DNA of 45,592 nt from Rhodothermia bacterium (GTDB lineage: Bacteria > Bacteroidota > Rhodothermia > Rhodothermales > JAAAOL01). The notes below the pieces were generated by a model. That model saw only the letters and a list, made by a program, of their open reading frames with translations. It ran no database searches and was not told where the DNA came from. The position numbers and the translations under genes are program-made. Where the stretch lies: assembly GCA_030428385.1 (NCBI GenBank), contig JAUIDY010000044.1, forward strand, positions 1-45,592. The letters are read 5' to 3'. This document shows, in pieces, positions 8,872 to 17,756 of the stretch. Positions within the stretch are counted from its first letter, which is position 1. Each line of letters starts with the position of its first letter.

Positions 8872-9088
8872 AACAACCTCCCTCTTGGAAGCAGCGCATC
8901 CCCGACAAAGCAGGGACAGGGTAACCTTTCTCTTGCAGGATGCCACAAAATGCATTCCGCATGGCGCACACAGCAGGTCACGCCGCCATCCATTCTTCGC
9001 GATGTCCCTATCGCGAGAGACTTGCAAAAGACGCGGTTGTGTCGGTACTTGCCTCCTCGCTGTGCCTTGCCTGCTTGTTGCTCCCCCT

Positions 9089-9655
9089 ATGGCTACCACC
9101 CCCCCTATCACGGAACTGCTTGTCCGCCTGCGCGAGGGCGACCATGCGGTGCTGGACCTGCTTTTTCCGCTCGTCTACCAGGAACTGCACGCCCTGGCAC
9201 ACCGGCAGTTGGGCTACCGACGGCCGGGACACACAATCAACACGACGGCGCTGGTGCACGAAGCCTACCTGAAACTGATCGACCAGCAGCAGGCCGGGTG
9301 GAACGACCGGGCGCATTTCTTCGCCGTCGCGGCCAAGGCCATGCGGCATATCCTGGTGGACTACGCCCGCCACCGCAACGCCCAGAAGCGCGGCGGCGGC
9401 AAGCCGCCCACGATGCTCGACGAGGCTGAAATCCGCATCGATGCGCAGGCGCATGAACTGCTGGCGCTGGATGACGCCCTCACCCGGCTCGCCACCCTGA
9501 ACGAACGCCTCAGTCAGATTGTGGAGCTGCGCTTTTTTGGCGGGATGACGGTGGAAGAAACCGCCGCCGTGCTCGACGTCTCGGACCGCACTGTGAAGCG
9601 CGATTGGCGCAAGGCCCGCGCCTTCCTCTACCAGACCCTCGGCGAGGCCGCCTGA
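9089..9655 (+). CDS. ECF-type RNA polymerase sigma factor (kinase-associated group)
   Basis: 188 residues. Region 2 spans roughly residues 8-95 (LVRLREGDHAVLDLLFPLVY; ALVHEAYLKLID; MRHILVDYARHRNAQKRGGG), and region 4 helix-turn-helix roughly 125-175 (ELRFFGGMTVEETAAVLDVS, DRTVKRDWRKARAFLY). The ARHRNAQKRGGG block is typical of ECF sigma factors linked to Ser/Thr kinases rather than anti-sigma factors. The ATG at 9089 starts at the first helix; the upstream open frame lies in the leader of the divergent lipoprotein gene. The kinase gene begins 30 bp downstream, so the pair is an operon. Family knowledge suggests the sigma factor is activated by phosphorylation. Confidence 0.92.
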   Translation: MATTPPITELLVRLREGDHAVLDLLFPLVYQELHALAHRQLGYRRPGHTINTTALVHEAYLKLIDQQQAGWNDRAHFFAVAAKAMRHILVDYARHRNAQKRGGGKPPTMLDEAEIRIDAQAHELLALDDALTRLATLNERLSQIVELRFFGGMTVEETAAVLDVSDRTVKRDWRKARAFLYQTLGEAA

Positions 9656-9685
9656 CCCGTCGTTTCCAACCTGTGGTGCTGTTCC

Positions 9686-12484
9686 ATGCCCGATTTCTCC
9701 CCCGAACGCTGGCAACAGGTGGAAGCCATCCTCGACGTGGTGTTCGACCTGCCTCCGGACGAGCGCAGTGCTTGGCTCGATGCCCACTGCGCCGACGACC
9801 CGACGCTGCGGGCCGACGTGGAAGCCCTGTTGGCAGCCGACAAGGAAGAAGAAGCGTTCCTCGAAGTGCCAGTTGGTGCATTTGCCCCCGCGCTGGTGCA
9901 GGCCGCCGACGTGACGCAGCAAGACCGCACCGATGCCCTCTTGCAAAACCAGGAAGTAGGCCCCTATCGGCTGGTGCGGGCCCTGGGCGAAGGCGGCATG
10001 GGCACCGTGTACCTCGCCGAGCGTGCCGATGGGCTGTTCGAGCAGCAGGTGGCCGTTAAGCTCATCAAGCGCGGCATGGATTCGGAGGCCGTGCGGCGGC
10101 GGTTTGTGGCCGAGCGGCAGATTCTAGCGCGCCTTCAACATCCTCACATCGCCCGGCTGCTGGATGGCGGCCTCACCGACGACGGGCGGTCCTATTTTGT
10201 GATGGAGTACGTCGATGGCGTGCCCATCACCAAGTTCAGCGCTACCCAGGAACTGGGCCTCTCCGCGCGGCTGCGGCTGTTCGAGAAGGTATGCCGCGCC
10301 GTGGAATATGCCCACCGCAACCTTGTGGTCCATCGCGACCTCAAGCCGTCGAACATCCTTGTTACTGCCGACGGCACCGTAAAGCTGCTCGACTTTGGCA
10401 TCGCCAAGGTGCTGGCCGACGACGAAACCCCGCTATTTACCCAGACCGAGACGGGCCTCATGGCGATGACGCCCGAATACGCCGCGCCGGAGCAAGTCAA
10501 GGGTGAGGCTATCACCACGGCTACAGATGTGTATGCCCTGGGCATTGTGCTCTATGAGTTACTCACCGGCACGCGGCCCTATCAGTTCGACCAACGCTCG
10601 CCGACCGAGATTGAGCGGGTGGTATGTGGCACGGCCCCGCCGCGCCCCAGCACCGCCGTGCAGCGCGGCAGTGACACCCTGCCGCCGTTTGCCGACGACC
10701 TGCACCGGAAGCTACGTGGCGACCTCGACACGCTGGTGCTGAAGGCACTACGCAAAGAGCCGGAACGGCGCTATGCCTCGGCCTTTCATCTGCTGGACGA
10801 CCTGCAGCGCTACCGCGACGGGCTCCCCATCCTCGCCCGCCCCGACACCACCGCCTACCGCCTGCGCAAGTTCGTGGGGCGTCACCGTCTCAGCGTAGTT
10901 ATGACGACCGCGCTGGTCTTGCTCAGCCTGGGATTTGCCATCGTTCACACCCAGCGCATCACCGCCGAGCGCGACCGCGCCCAGTTGGAAGCCCAGAAGG
11001 CCGAGGAGGTCAAAAACTTTGTACTGGGCCTCTTTGAAGTCTCCAATCCCAACGAGGCGCGGGGCGACACCATCACCGCGCGTGCGCTGCTGGAGCGGGG
11101 CAGCCAGCGCCTCGCCACCGAACTGCGCAACCAACCCACTGTGCAGGCCGAGATGATGCAGGTGGTGGGCGAGGTGTACCACAAACTGGGCCTCACCGCC
11201 CGCGCCGACACGATGGTACAGGGCGCATTGGCGGTGCTGCAGGAGCATCACGGCCCGAAGCACCCCGCCCTCGTCCCCGTTTGGGTGGCGCTGGCACAGG
11301 TACAGTATCAGGCAGGAACGTATGATGAGGCAGCCGAGGCGGCTACCACGGCTGTTGAGCTTAGCCAGTCCTTGCACGGGGAAAACGCCCCGGAAACCGC
11401 AGCCGCGCTGCAAACCCTCGCCAACATCGAGCGGGCACGCGGCAACCTGGACGCCGCCGAGGCGCTGGCCCGCCAGACCCTCGCGCTGCATAACCAACAC
11501 GCCCACCTCTCCGAGGCATCGCGCGAAGACGCCCTCGCCAACCTGGGCGCGATCCTTTTTGAGCAAGGCCAATACGACGAAGCCGAGCCGGTCTACCGCG
11601 AACGCCTCGCGCTGGCGCAGTCGCTGTATGAGCCGCCGCACACCATGCTCGCCATTGCCCTGAATGACCTGGGACTGTTGCTCAAAGAGCAGGGCCACCT
11701 CGACGACGCGGAGCCTTATTACCGCGACGCCCTCGTGATGCACACCACGTTATTGGGCGACAACCACCAGGAAGTCGCCATCAGTTCGGGCAACCTCGCG
11801 TCATTGCTCCACACCAAAGGCGACCTGGATGCCGCCGAGCCGCTGTACCAAAAGGCCCTTGCGATTTTCCGCACCCACTATGGCGACGACCACCCGTACG
11901 TGGCCACCAGCATCAGCAACCTCGGCACGCTGTATTTCGACCGCCGCGACTTCGCCGACGCTGAGCGTATGTTTCGCGAAGTGCTGGCGCTGGACCAGCG
12001 GTTCCTGGGCGACGACCACCCGTACATCGCAGGCGACCTGACTAAAATTGCAGCAACCTTACACCAACAAGAAGCCCTGACCGAAGCGGCGGCCATGTAC
12101 ACCGACGCCATCGCCCGGTACCGGGCTACGTTCCCCGACGGACACCCGCGCCTCATCCGTCCGCTGCTGGGCCATGCGGACGTATTGATGGACCAGGGGC
12201 ACCTGTCCGAAGCCGAAACGGCCCTGCGTGACCTACACACCTGGGGGCTGGAAAATCTGGACGCCGGGCACTGGCAACGCGCCACCATCGACGCCGCCCT
12301 GGGGCATTGCCTCTCCCGCCAGACCCGCTATGCCGAGGCCGAGCCGTTGCTTCTACAGGCGCATGAGCACCTCCTCCGTGACCGCGGTCCCAGCACCCCC
12401 GAGACCCAAGATGCGGCCCGTCACCTCCACCAGTTGTATATGGCCTGGGGCAAACCCGCCGAGGCCGCCCGGTTCGCCGAATAA
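9686..12484 (+). CDS. Transmembrane Ser/Thr protein kinase with TPR sensor domain
   Basis: 932 residues. An N-terminal ~70-residue helical region (FSPERWQQVEAI, LPPDERSAWLDAHC) leads into a Hanks-type kinase: GEGGMG at 101-106, Lys125, Glu143, HRDLKPSN at 216-223 (Asp218), DFG at 236-238, APE around 267-269. All catalytic residues are present. One membrane helix lies at about 402-421, then a short coiled coil (ITAERDRAQLEAQKAEEV) and a long array of TPRs of the kinesin-light-chain type (ALAQSLYEPPH, LAISNLGTLY-like units) to the C-terminus. The TPR part is on the far side of the membrane and probably senses protein partners. It follows the ECF gene, and the sigma factor is the likely phosphorylation target. 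Confidence 0.93.
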   Translation: MPDFSPERWQQVEAILDVVFDLPPDERSAWLDAHCADDPTLRADVEALLAADKEEEAFLEVPVGAFAPALVQAADVTQQDRTDALLQNQEVGPYRLVRALGEGGMGTVYLAERADGLFEQQVAVKLIKRGMDSEAVRRRFVAERQILARLQHPHIARLLDGGLTDDGRSYFVMEYVDGVPITKFSATQELGLSARLRLFEKVCRAVEYAHRNLVVHRDLKPSNILVTADGTVKLLDFGIAKVLADDETPLFTQTETGLMAMTPEYAAPEQVKGEAITTATDVYALGIVLYELLTGTRPYQFDQRSPTEIERVVCGTAPPRPSTAVQRGSDTLPPFADDLHRKLRGDLDTLVLKALRKEPERRYASAFHLLDDLQRYRDGLPILARPDTTAYRLRKFVGRHRLSVVMTTALVLLSLGFAIVHTQRITAERDRAQLEAQKAEEVKNFVLGLFEVSNPNEARGDTITARALLERGSQRLATELRNQPTVQAEMMQVVGEVYHKLGLTARADTMVQGALAVLQEHHGPKHPALVPVWVALAQVQYQAGTYDEAAEAATTAVELSQSLHGENAPETAAALQTLANIERARGNLDAAEALARQTLALHNQHAHLSEASREDALANLGAILFEQGQYDEAEPVYRERLALAQSLYEPPHTMLAIALNDLGLLLKEQGHLDDAEPYYRDALVMHTTLLGDNHQEVAISSGNLASLLHTKGDLDAAEPLYQKALAIFRTHYGDDHPYVATSISNLGTLYFDRRDFADAERMFREVLALDQRFLGDDHPYIAGDLTKIAATLHQQEALTEAAAMYTDAIARYRATFPDGHPRLIRPLLGHADVLMDQGHLSEAETALRDLHTWGLENLDAGHWQRATIDAALGHCLSRQTRYAEAEPLLLQAHEHLLRDRGPSTPETQDAARHLHQLYMAWGKPAEAARFAE

Positions 12485-12706
12485 TACCAATTCCGTTTGG
12501 TGAAGCCAGGATAGCACAGCCGCTTCTTTGTGCGTTCCCTCTCCCTCGATGGGAGAGGGCCAGGGTGAGGGTGATTCGTTATACCGAGCCGAGCGCTTGC
12601 GTTGGCGTATTTCCCCCTCACTCTGACTCTCTCCCACCAGGGGAGAGAGAACCCATTCGCGAAGGAAGGTATCCAGACATCAACGATGGCAATCCGTATA
12701 ATACCA
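12484..12706. repeat. MITE-like palindromic repeat, copy 2
   Basis: Begins ATACCAATTCCGTTTGGTGA right at the stop of the kinase gene and ends CAATCCGTATAATACC. The ends are inverted copies of one another (TTCCGTTTG...GGATA against its complement), enclosing CCCTCTCCCTCGATGGGAGA and CTCTCCCACCAGGGGAGAGA hairpin halves. The middle connector differs from copies 1 and 3. It fills the gap between the convergent kinase and ccoG genes. Confidence 0.8.
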
Positions 12707-12714
12707 ACCGCACG

Positions 12715-14163
12715 TCACGGCGAGGGGCCTAGCAGGGGAAACGTCACCCGTTCTTCGTAGCCATCATCAAAACGAAGCACAAACGTCGCCTCGTGCGACT
12801 GCGCCGTGGCAAAGGTAGCCGCCGGCACCACCACCCACACCTCGGTACGCTTCATCTCCTGCGGCTCCAGCGCAATCGGCGAGACGCCCACAATGCGCAG
12901 TTGCGTCCCGGCAGGCTCCTCAGCTTCGATGGTGAACGCAGACGTCTGCGCCGTCTGGTTGCGCACGCGGAAGCGCAAGCGGTTGGCCACCGTGCCATCG
13001 GGCAGTTCGGTGAACGGCTCTCCAACGACGCGGCCCACGTTCACGTCATACGCCTCACGCGTGGTGACGGCGATGGTAAAAGCTGTCGTGAGCAGAATCA
13101 GCAAGACGGAGTAAATGACAGTGCGGGGGCGGAAGCGGCGCGTCTTCAGGTTGTCCAGTTCGTTCTCCGACGTGTAGCGGATCAGCCCACGCGGTTTGCC
13201 GATGTTGTCCATGATCACATCGCACGCGTCGATGCACTGCGTGCAGGCGATACATTCCATCTGCAACCCGTCGCGGATGTCGATGCCGGTGGGACAGGTG
13301 CGCACACACGCGAAGCAGTCGATGCAGTCGCCCTGGGCAGGCAGTAGCCCGGCGGCCTCTTGCTCCATCTTTTTCTTGCTGCGCTTCGCCCGGGGCTCGC
13401 CCCGGTTGGGATCATACGACACGATGAGCGAGTCGGGGTCGAGCAGCACCGACTGGATGCGGGCATAAGGGCAGGTGATGGTGCACATCTGCTCCCGGAA
13501 GTAGCCGAAGTTGAACAGCATCAGCCCCGTGGTGAAGATGGCGGTGATAAAGAAGCCCCAGTGGTCCGTCGGCGAGCCGCGCATCCATTCCATCAATGCA
13601 TCCCAGCCTACGAAATACGCCACAAACGTATGCGCCACAAAAAACGACAGGACGATATAAATGCCCAGCTTGGCTCCTTTCCGCCACACTTTGTCCCAGT
13701 TCCACGGTCCTTCATTCCGACGCTTGCGCTTGTGCTCGGGCCCCTCGATCCACCGCTCAATCGGGCGGTAGACGAACTCCAGGTACACCGTCTGCGGACA
13801 CGCCCAGCCACACCACACGCGCCCCAGCAACGCCGTGAGCAGCAAGATACTCACGCCTACCGCCAGCGCCAGCAGCAACAGCAAAAACGTGTCGGTGGGA
13901 TAAAACGTTGCGCCAAAAAGGGCGAACTCGCGGTGCACAAAGTCGAGCAGCACGGCAGGCTTGCCGCCGATTTTGACCCACGGCAGCCCCACAAAAAACA
14001 CCAGCAATACCCAGGCGACGATCAGGCGGGGCCGGTAGAACCGCCCTTTACTCAGCGTGGGGTACACCCACTTCCGCTTGCCTTCTTTGGTTAGCGTGGT
14101 AAGCACTTCCTCGGGCGACTCAAGAACCCCAACGTCGCCTTCATCGATAAACTGCCGAGCCAT
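12715..14163 (-). CDS. ccoG: Cytochrome c oxidase accessory protein CcoG
   Basis: 482 residues. CcoG (FixG/RdxA) is a membrane ferredoxin-like protein that reduces copper for delivery to the cbb3 oxidase binuclear centre. Membrane helices lie at roughly 50-70, 95-115, 165-185 and 200-215. An NqrB/NapH-like Cys motif (CTITCPYARIQSVLLDPDSL) is followed by two 4Fe-4S motifs, CIDCFACVRTCP and CIACTQCIDACD. The C-terminal Ig-like IG domain (VRNQTAQTSAFTIEAEEPAG) is present. ATG at 14163 is chosen because the preceding sequence is intergenic and the protein then begins MARQFIDEGDVG. It lies downstream of the ccoNOQP terminator in the same direction, so it has its own promoter or depends on readthrough. 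Confidence 0.93.
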   Translation of the reverse strand: MARQFIDEGDVGVLESPEEVLTTLTKEGKRKWVYPTLSKGRFYRPRLIVAWVLLVFFVGLPWVKIGGKPAVLLDFVHREFALFGATFYPTDTFLLLLLALAVGVSILLLTALLGRVWCGWACPQTVYLEFVYRPIERWIEGPEHKRKRRNEGPWNWDKVWRKGAKLGIYIVLSFFVAHTFVAYFVGWDALMEWMRGSPTDHWGFFITAIFTTGLMLFNFGYFREQMCTITCPYARIQSVLLDPDSLIVSYDPNRGEPRAKRSKKKMEQEAAGLLPAQGDCIDCFACVRTCPTGIDIRDGLQMECIACTQCIDACDVIMDNIGKPRGLIRYTSENELDNLKTRRFRPRTVIYSVLLILLTTAFTIAVTTREAYDVNVGRVVGEPFTELPDGTVANRLRFRVRNQTAQTSAFTIEAEEPAGTQLRIVGVSPIALEPQEMKRTEVWVVVPAATFATAQSHEATFVLRFDDGYEERVTFPLLGPSP

Positions 14164-14286
14164 GGGAATGAAACGTGATGTGTGAAACGAACGAAGTGAG
14201 GGACGAAATAAACGTGAACTCGTTTCCAGACCGAGGGGAATTGCACACCGAAGAGGCCGTCTGGCAATACATACGAATATGGCCAT

Positions 14287-14326
14287 AGAAAAGGCGTGTA
14301 CCTGCACGTCGCAGCCTACACGCCTT
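14287..14326 (-). terminator. Rho-independent terminator of the ccoNOQP operon
   Basis: Perfect 10-bp stem AAGGCGTGTA (14291-14300) with TACACGCCTT (14317-14326), 16-base loop, followed on the minus strand by TTTTCT. It sits 52 bp past the ccoP stop and before ccoG, marking the end of the oxidase transcript. The remaining gap to the ccoG start (14164-14286) shows no gene. Confidence 0.75.
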
Positions 14327-14377
14327 ATCAGGGAAAAATACAGCGCTGCGTAGGTTAAAGCCCTACATGCGATGGTA

Positions 14378-14968
14378 TTATTCCACCAACTCGCCTTGTG
14401 GATCTTTCGGATTCGGCGGATTGGTGCCTTCCAGCGAGCGCACGAAGGCAACGAGTTGGCCGCGTTCTTCGGGGGAGAGGATGTCGCCCCACGGCGTCAT
14501 GCCTTTGTCCAGCACCCCGTTGGTGATCACCTCGTAGATGCCCACGTTGCTGGCATCGTGGATCCAATAGTTGTCGGTGAGGTTAGGCCCGATGACGCCT
14601 TCTCCGGCCTGCCCGTGGCACACCGCGCAGTTGGCGGTATAAAGAACGCCTCCGGCCGTCACCTGTGCGGCATCGCCCACATAGGTTTCCAGCGAGGCCT
14701 CATCTACTTGAAAGACCGGATTGGCCGCCGCATAGTTTGCCCGGATGGTTTCGAGTTCTTCCTGGCTGGCGGCAAGGTCGTCTTCGTACGTGTCGACAAA
14801 ACCCATGAAGGTGATGCCCACATAATACACGACGGCAAAAACGACGCTGCCGATGAAGATCCATACCCACCAGCCGGGCATCGGGTTGTCGTACTCTTTG
14901 ATCCCGTCATATTTATGGCCCTTAATGATGCGGCCGTGCGGCGACTCGGGCGTAGCAGGTGTACTCAT
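14378..14968 (-). CDS. ccoP: cbb3-type oxidase subunit III, monoheme CcoP
   Basis: 196 residues. The N-terminal cbb3 domain (GHKYDGIKEYDNPMPGWWVW, then one membrane helix at about 33-55) is that of CcoP. A single cytochrome c domain follows with CAVCH as the heme c site and a Met ligand probably in KGMTPWGDILS. Proteobacterial CcoP carries two hemes in about 300 residues; this shorter one-heme form occurs in Bacteroidota-type cbb3 oxidases. It overlaps ccoQ by 4 bp (ATGA), showing coupled translation. It is the last gene of the oxidase operon. Confidence 0.92.
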   Translation of the reverse strand: MSTPATPESPHGRIIKGHKYDGIKEYDNPMPGWWVWIFIGSVVFAVVYYVGITFMGFVDTYEDDLAASQEELETIRANYAAANPVFQVDEASLETYVGDAAQVTAGGVLYTANCAVCHGQAGEGVIGPNLTDNYWIHDASNVGIYEVITNGVLDKGMTPWGDILSPEERGQLVAFVRSLEGTNPPNPKDPQGELVE

Positions 14969-15150
14969 AGTTCCAGGGGCGAGTGTGGGAGGAGATCATC
15001 GTCCAGCGGCATGTTTTTGGCCCGCTCGCGTTCGCCCTTCGAGAGCGTAAACGCGTAAATGACGATGAGCAAAAAGGCGATGGTAAACGCGATGACGCCG
15101 ACTTCGGCCAGATGGCCGGTTTCCAGCGCTCGCACGGCTTCTTTCATCAT
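14965..15150 (-). CDS. ccoQ: cbb3-type oxidase subunit CcoQ-like
   Basis: 61 residues with one membrane helix (GVIAFTIAFLLIVIYAFTL, about 18-36) followed by a basic/acidic cytoplasmic stretch (SKGERERAKNMPLDDD), the layout of CcoQ/FixQ. Identification rests on size, topology and position between ccoO and ccoP. Overlaps both neighbours by 4 bp. Confidence 0.8.
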   Translation of the reverse strand: MMKEAVRALETGHLAEVGVIAFTIAFLLIVIYAFTLSKGERERAKNMPLDDDLLPHSPLEL

Positions 15151-15899
15151 GGCGTCGTCGGGGTTTCAGCGGATTCGTTCTGTGACAGCGGAGCCGCCGG
15201 GCTCCCCACATCCGCGTTGCTGGTCGTGCGCAGGTCGGTGCCAAGGCGTTGCAGGAACGCCACCAGCGCGGTGATCTCTTTGTCGGCGAGGTGCGCCGGG
15301 CCGCCCTGTGCTTCTACTTCGAGGGCAATAATCGCTGCCTGCTCCCGGGCGAGTTCGACAGCCTGTTCGATCTCAGCGTCGGTGTAGGGTACCCCTACGC
15401 GCCGCAAGGCCCGCAGCCGCGCAGGCAGGTTGTCAATGTCCATCGGACGACGGAGCAGCCAGTCGTACGGCGGCATGATGGAGCGCGGGCTCGTGGAGCG
15501 CGGGTTTTCCATGTGGCGAACGTGCCACAGGTGTGGATATTTACCACCCACACGTTGCAGGTCGGGCCCCGTCCGTTTGGAGCCCCACAAGAACGGATGC
15601 TCATAGGTCGTCTCGCCCGCCTTGGTAAACTCGCCGTAGCGTTCCAGTTCGTGGCGGAACGGGCGCACCATCTGCGAGTGGCAACTCACGCAGCCTTCTT
15701 TGATGTAGATGTCACGCCCCGCCACTTCCAGCGGCGTAAACGGCGTCACCGTCTCAATCGTCTCGATGTTGCCCTGCACCAGGAAGGCAGGAATAAACTC
15801 GACGGCGGTGCCGACCAGGATGGCGGCGACGGTCAGCACCGTAAAAACCAGGGGCCAGCCTTCCAGCCGTCGGTGCATGGTTTCTTGGTGGTCACTCAT
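15147..15899 (-). CDS. ccoO: cbb3-type oxidase monoheme subunit CcoO
   Basis: 250 residues. One N-terminal membrane helix (about 16-38) anchors a periplasmic cytochrome c domain with the heme site CVSCH inside GCVSCHSQMVRPFRHELERY, diagnostic for CcoO/FixO. A Met ligand lies in SIMPPYDWLL. It passes electrons from CcoP to the CcoN binuclear centre. A Ser/Thr/Pro-rich tail after about residue 225 is an extension that the core fold does not need. It starts 48 bp after ccoN and overlaps ccoQ by 4 bp. Confidence 0.95.
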   Translation of the reverse strand: MSDHQETMHRRLEGWPLVFTVLTVAAILVGTAVEFIPAFLVQGNIETIETVTPFTPLEVAGRDIYIKEGCVSCHSQMVRPFRHELERYGEFTKAGETTYEHPFLWGSKRTGPDLQRVGGKYPHLWHVRHMENPRSTSPRSIMPPYDWLLRRPMDIDNLPARLRALRRVGVPYTDAEIEQAVELAREQAAIIALEVEAQGGPAHLADKEITALVAFLQRLGTDLRTTSNADVGSPAAPLSQNESAETPTTP

Positions 15900-15947
15900 G
15901 CGTCTATCTCAGGTTCAATGGGTTTCGGAGTAGGAAAGACGGTCGGC

Positions 15948-17447
15948 TCACGCGGCCAATTCCTTTGCGGGTGTCGCTACGCGGCGCGGCGCGGCAAACG
16001 TCGGGTCGGGCAGGTCTTTGGGAGCGCTGCGGATGGTGTACCACATATTAACCATCAGCATCACCACCCCGGCAAGGTACATCAGCCCGCCGATGAGGCG
16101 CACCCAGTACATCGGAATGATCTGCACCACCGTTTCCATGAAGTCGGGGTAGAGGAGCCGCCCTGCGTCGTCGAATGCCCGCCACATCAGCCCCTGTGTG
16201 ATGCCTGACACGTACATCGAGAGCACGTAGAGCAACATGCCGATGGTGCCGACCCAGAAGTGCGCCGTGGCAAGTTTGGGGCTCCACAGTTCGGTCCGCC
16301 ACAGCTTGGGCAGCAACCAGTAGATCATCCCAAACGTCATGAAGCCGTTCCAGCCCAGCGCCCCGCTGTGCACGTGCGCGATGTTCCAGTCCGTGTAGTG
16401 GCTCAATGCGTTGACGGTCTTAACCGAGAGCATGGGCCCCTCGAAGGTGCTCATCCCGTAGAACGTAATGCCGACGACAAACATCTTGAGCACCACCGAG
16501 TCGCGGAGCTTGTGCCACGCGCCACGCAGCGTAAAGAGCCCGTTGATCATGCCGCCCCACGACGGCATCCACAGCATCACGGAGAAGATCATCCCCAGCG
16601 TGGCAGCCCATTCGGGCACGGCGGTATAGTTCAGGTGGTGTGGTCCCGCCCAGATGTAGATAAAGACAAGGCTCCAGAAGTGGACGATGGACAACCGGTA
16701 TGAGAACACGGGACGTGACGCCGCCTTCGGCAAGAAATAGTACATCAGCCCCAGGAACGGCGTCGTGAGGAAAAAGGCCACGGCGTTATGCCCGTACCAC
16801 CACTGCACCAGCGCGTCCTGCACGCCGCCATAGATGGGGTAGCCGTGCAGCCAGTTGTACGGCACGGCAAGGCTGTTGCCGATGTGCAGCACGGCGACCG
16901 TTACGATGGTGGCGATGTAGAACCAGAGGGCGACATACATATGCCGCTCGCGCCGCTTCCACAGCGTCCCGAAGAAGTTAACCGCAAAAATCACCCAGAT
17001 GACCGCGATCAGGACGTCGATCGGCCATTCGAGTTCGGCGTATTCCTTCGAGGTGGTGATGCCCAGCGGCAGGGTGATTGCGGCGGAGACGATGATGGTT
17101 TGCCAGCCCCAGAAGTGGATGCGGCTCATCACGTCGCTGAACATACGGGCCTTGCACAGGCGCTGCGTGGAGTAGTAGATGGCCGCGAAGATGGCGTTGC
17201 CCGCGAAGGCGAAGATCACCGCGTTGGTGTGCAGCGGGCGCAGCCGCCCGAACGTGAGGTATTCGCCGAGGTTGGCGGGCCAGAACGGAAGCTGAAGCGC
17301 CAAGAGCGCCCCAACGAACATACCGATGAAGCCCCACAGGACCGTCGCCAGCACAAACATGCGAACGATTTGCTCGTCGTAGCTGAACACTTCCAGCGAC
17401 GAGCGCGGGACGGCAGCAGCTTCGGGAGATCGGGATTGCACTTCCAT
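15948..17447 (-). CDS. ccoN: cbb3-type oxidase catalytic subunit CcoN
   Basis: 499 residues, about 12 membrane helices. The heme/copper ligands are visible: RPLHTNAVIFAFAGN (low-spin heme His), WWYGHNAVAFFLTTPFLG (Cu-B His), WAGPHHLNYTAVPEW (paired His) and WNIAHVHSGALGWNG (high- and low-spin heme His). This is the oxygen-reducing, proton-pumping subunit of a high-affinity oxidase used at low oxygen. ATG at 17447 gives MEVQSRSPEAAAVPRSSLEV before the first helix; the further open frame upstream crosses the regulatory palindromes and is not likely translated. CcoN is separate, not fused to CcoO. Its promoter faces that of the oxygen-sensor-like kinase gene. Confidence 0.96.
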   Translation of the reverse strand: MEVQSRSPEAAAVPRSSLEVFSYDEQIVRMFVLATVLWGFIGMFVGALLALQLPFWPANLGEYLTFGRLRPLHTNAVIFAFAGNAIFAAIYYSTQRLCKARMFSDVMSRIHFWGWQTIIVSAAITLPLGITTSKEYAELEWPIDVLIAVIWVIFAVNFFGTLWKRRERHMYVALWFYIATIVTVAVLHIGNSLAVPYNWLHGYPIYGGVQDALVQWWYGHNAVAFFLTTPFLGLMYYFLPKAASRPVFSYRLSIVHFWSLVFIYIWAGPHHLNYTAVPEWAATLGMIFSVMLWMPSWGGMINGLFTLRGAWHKLRDSVVLKMFVVGITFYGMSTFEGPMLSVKTVNALSHYTDWNIAHVHSGALGWNGFMTFGMIYWLLPKLWRTELWSPKLATAHFWVGTIGMLLYVLSMYVSGITQGLMWRAFDDAGRLLYPDFMETVVQIIPMYWVRLIGGLMYLAGVVMLMVNMWYTIRSAPKDLPDPTFAAPRRVATPAKELAA

Positions 17448-17484
17448 AGACAATATGGTGCAGCAGGTGGGAAAGGAAAGGAAA

Positions 17485-17561
17485 CGAAGCGCGGCGCTTC
17501 GCGAACAAGCACCAAGAAACGCGGACGCCTTGCATCTTTTTGCAAGCCAGCCCCTAGGGGC
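17485..17561. promoter_or_regulatory. Palindrome cluster between ccoN and the FixL-like kinase gene
   Basis: Three inverted repeats within 77 bp upstream of ccoN: CGAAGCGC-G-GCGCTTCG at 17485-17501 (8-bp perfect arms), CTTGCA-N6-TGCAAG at 17529-17546, and GCCCCTAGGGGC at 17550-17561 (12-bp perfect palindrome). A fourth, GGGGATTCCCC, is at 17665-17675. No FNR-type TTGAT-N4-ATCAA box was found. The divergent arrangement and the genes on both sides suggest operators for oxygen-dependent control of the oxidase, but which protein binds is unknown. Confidence 0.45.
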
Positions 17562-17756
17562 CAAGTGAGCAAAGGCGCACGACAGGCGTGGGGGATTTCC
17601 TTACATTCGCAAAGAGCGGGCAGGCCGAAACCCACAGAACCTGACTCAGCAACCCATGTATGGCGGGGATTCCCCTACAGCGCTCGTAAGGGATACCTCT
17701 GAATAACGTGCGCCCTCTTTTTTCAAATTGTCACCTGCATCACCTGACGATGGCTT

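Noticed and set aside
13360-14094. Long plus-strand frames opposite ccoG and other genes
   Set aside because: Arg/His/Pro-rich translations typical of antisense reading in GC-rich DNA; the minus strand encodes full ccoG motifs.
17448-17564. Longer CcoN start at 17564
   Set aside because: It would translate the palindrome cluster; the ATG at 17447 gives the expected CcoN N-terminus.
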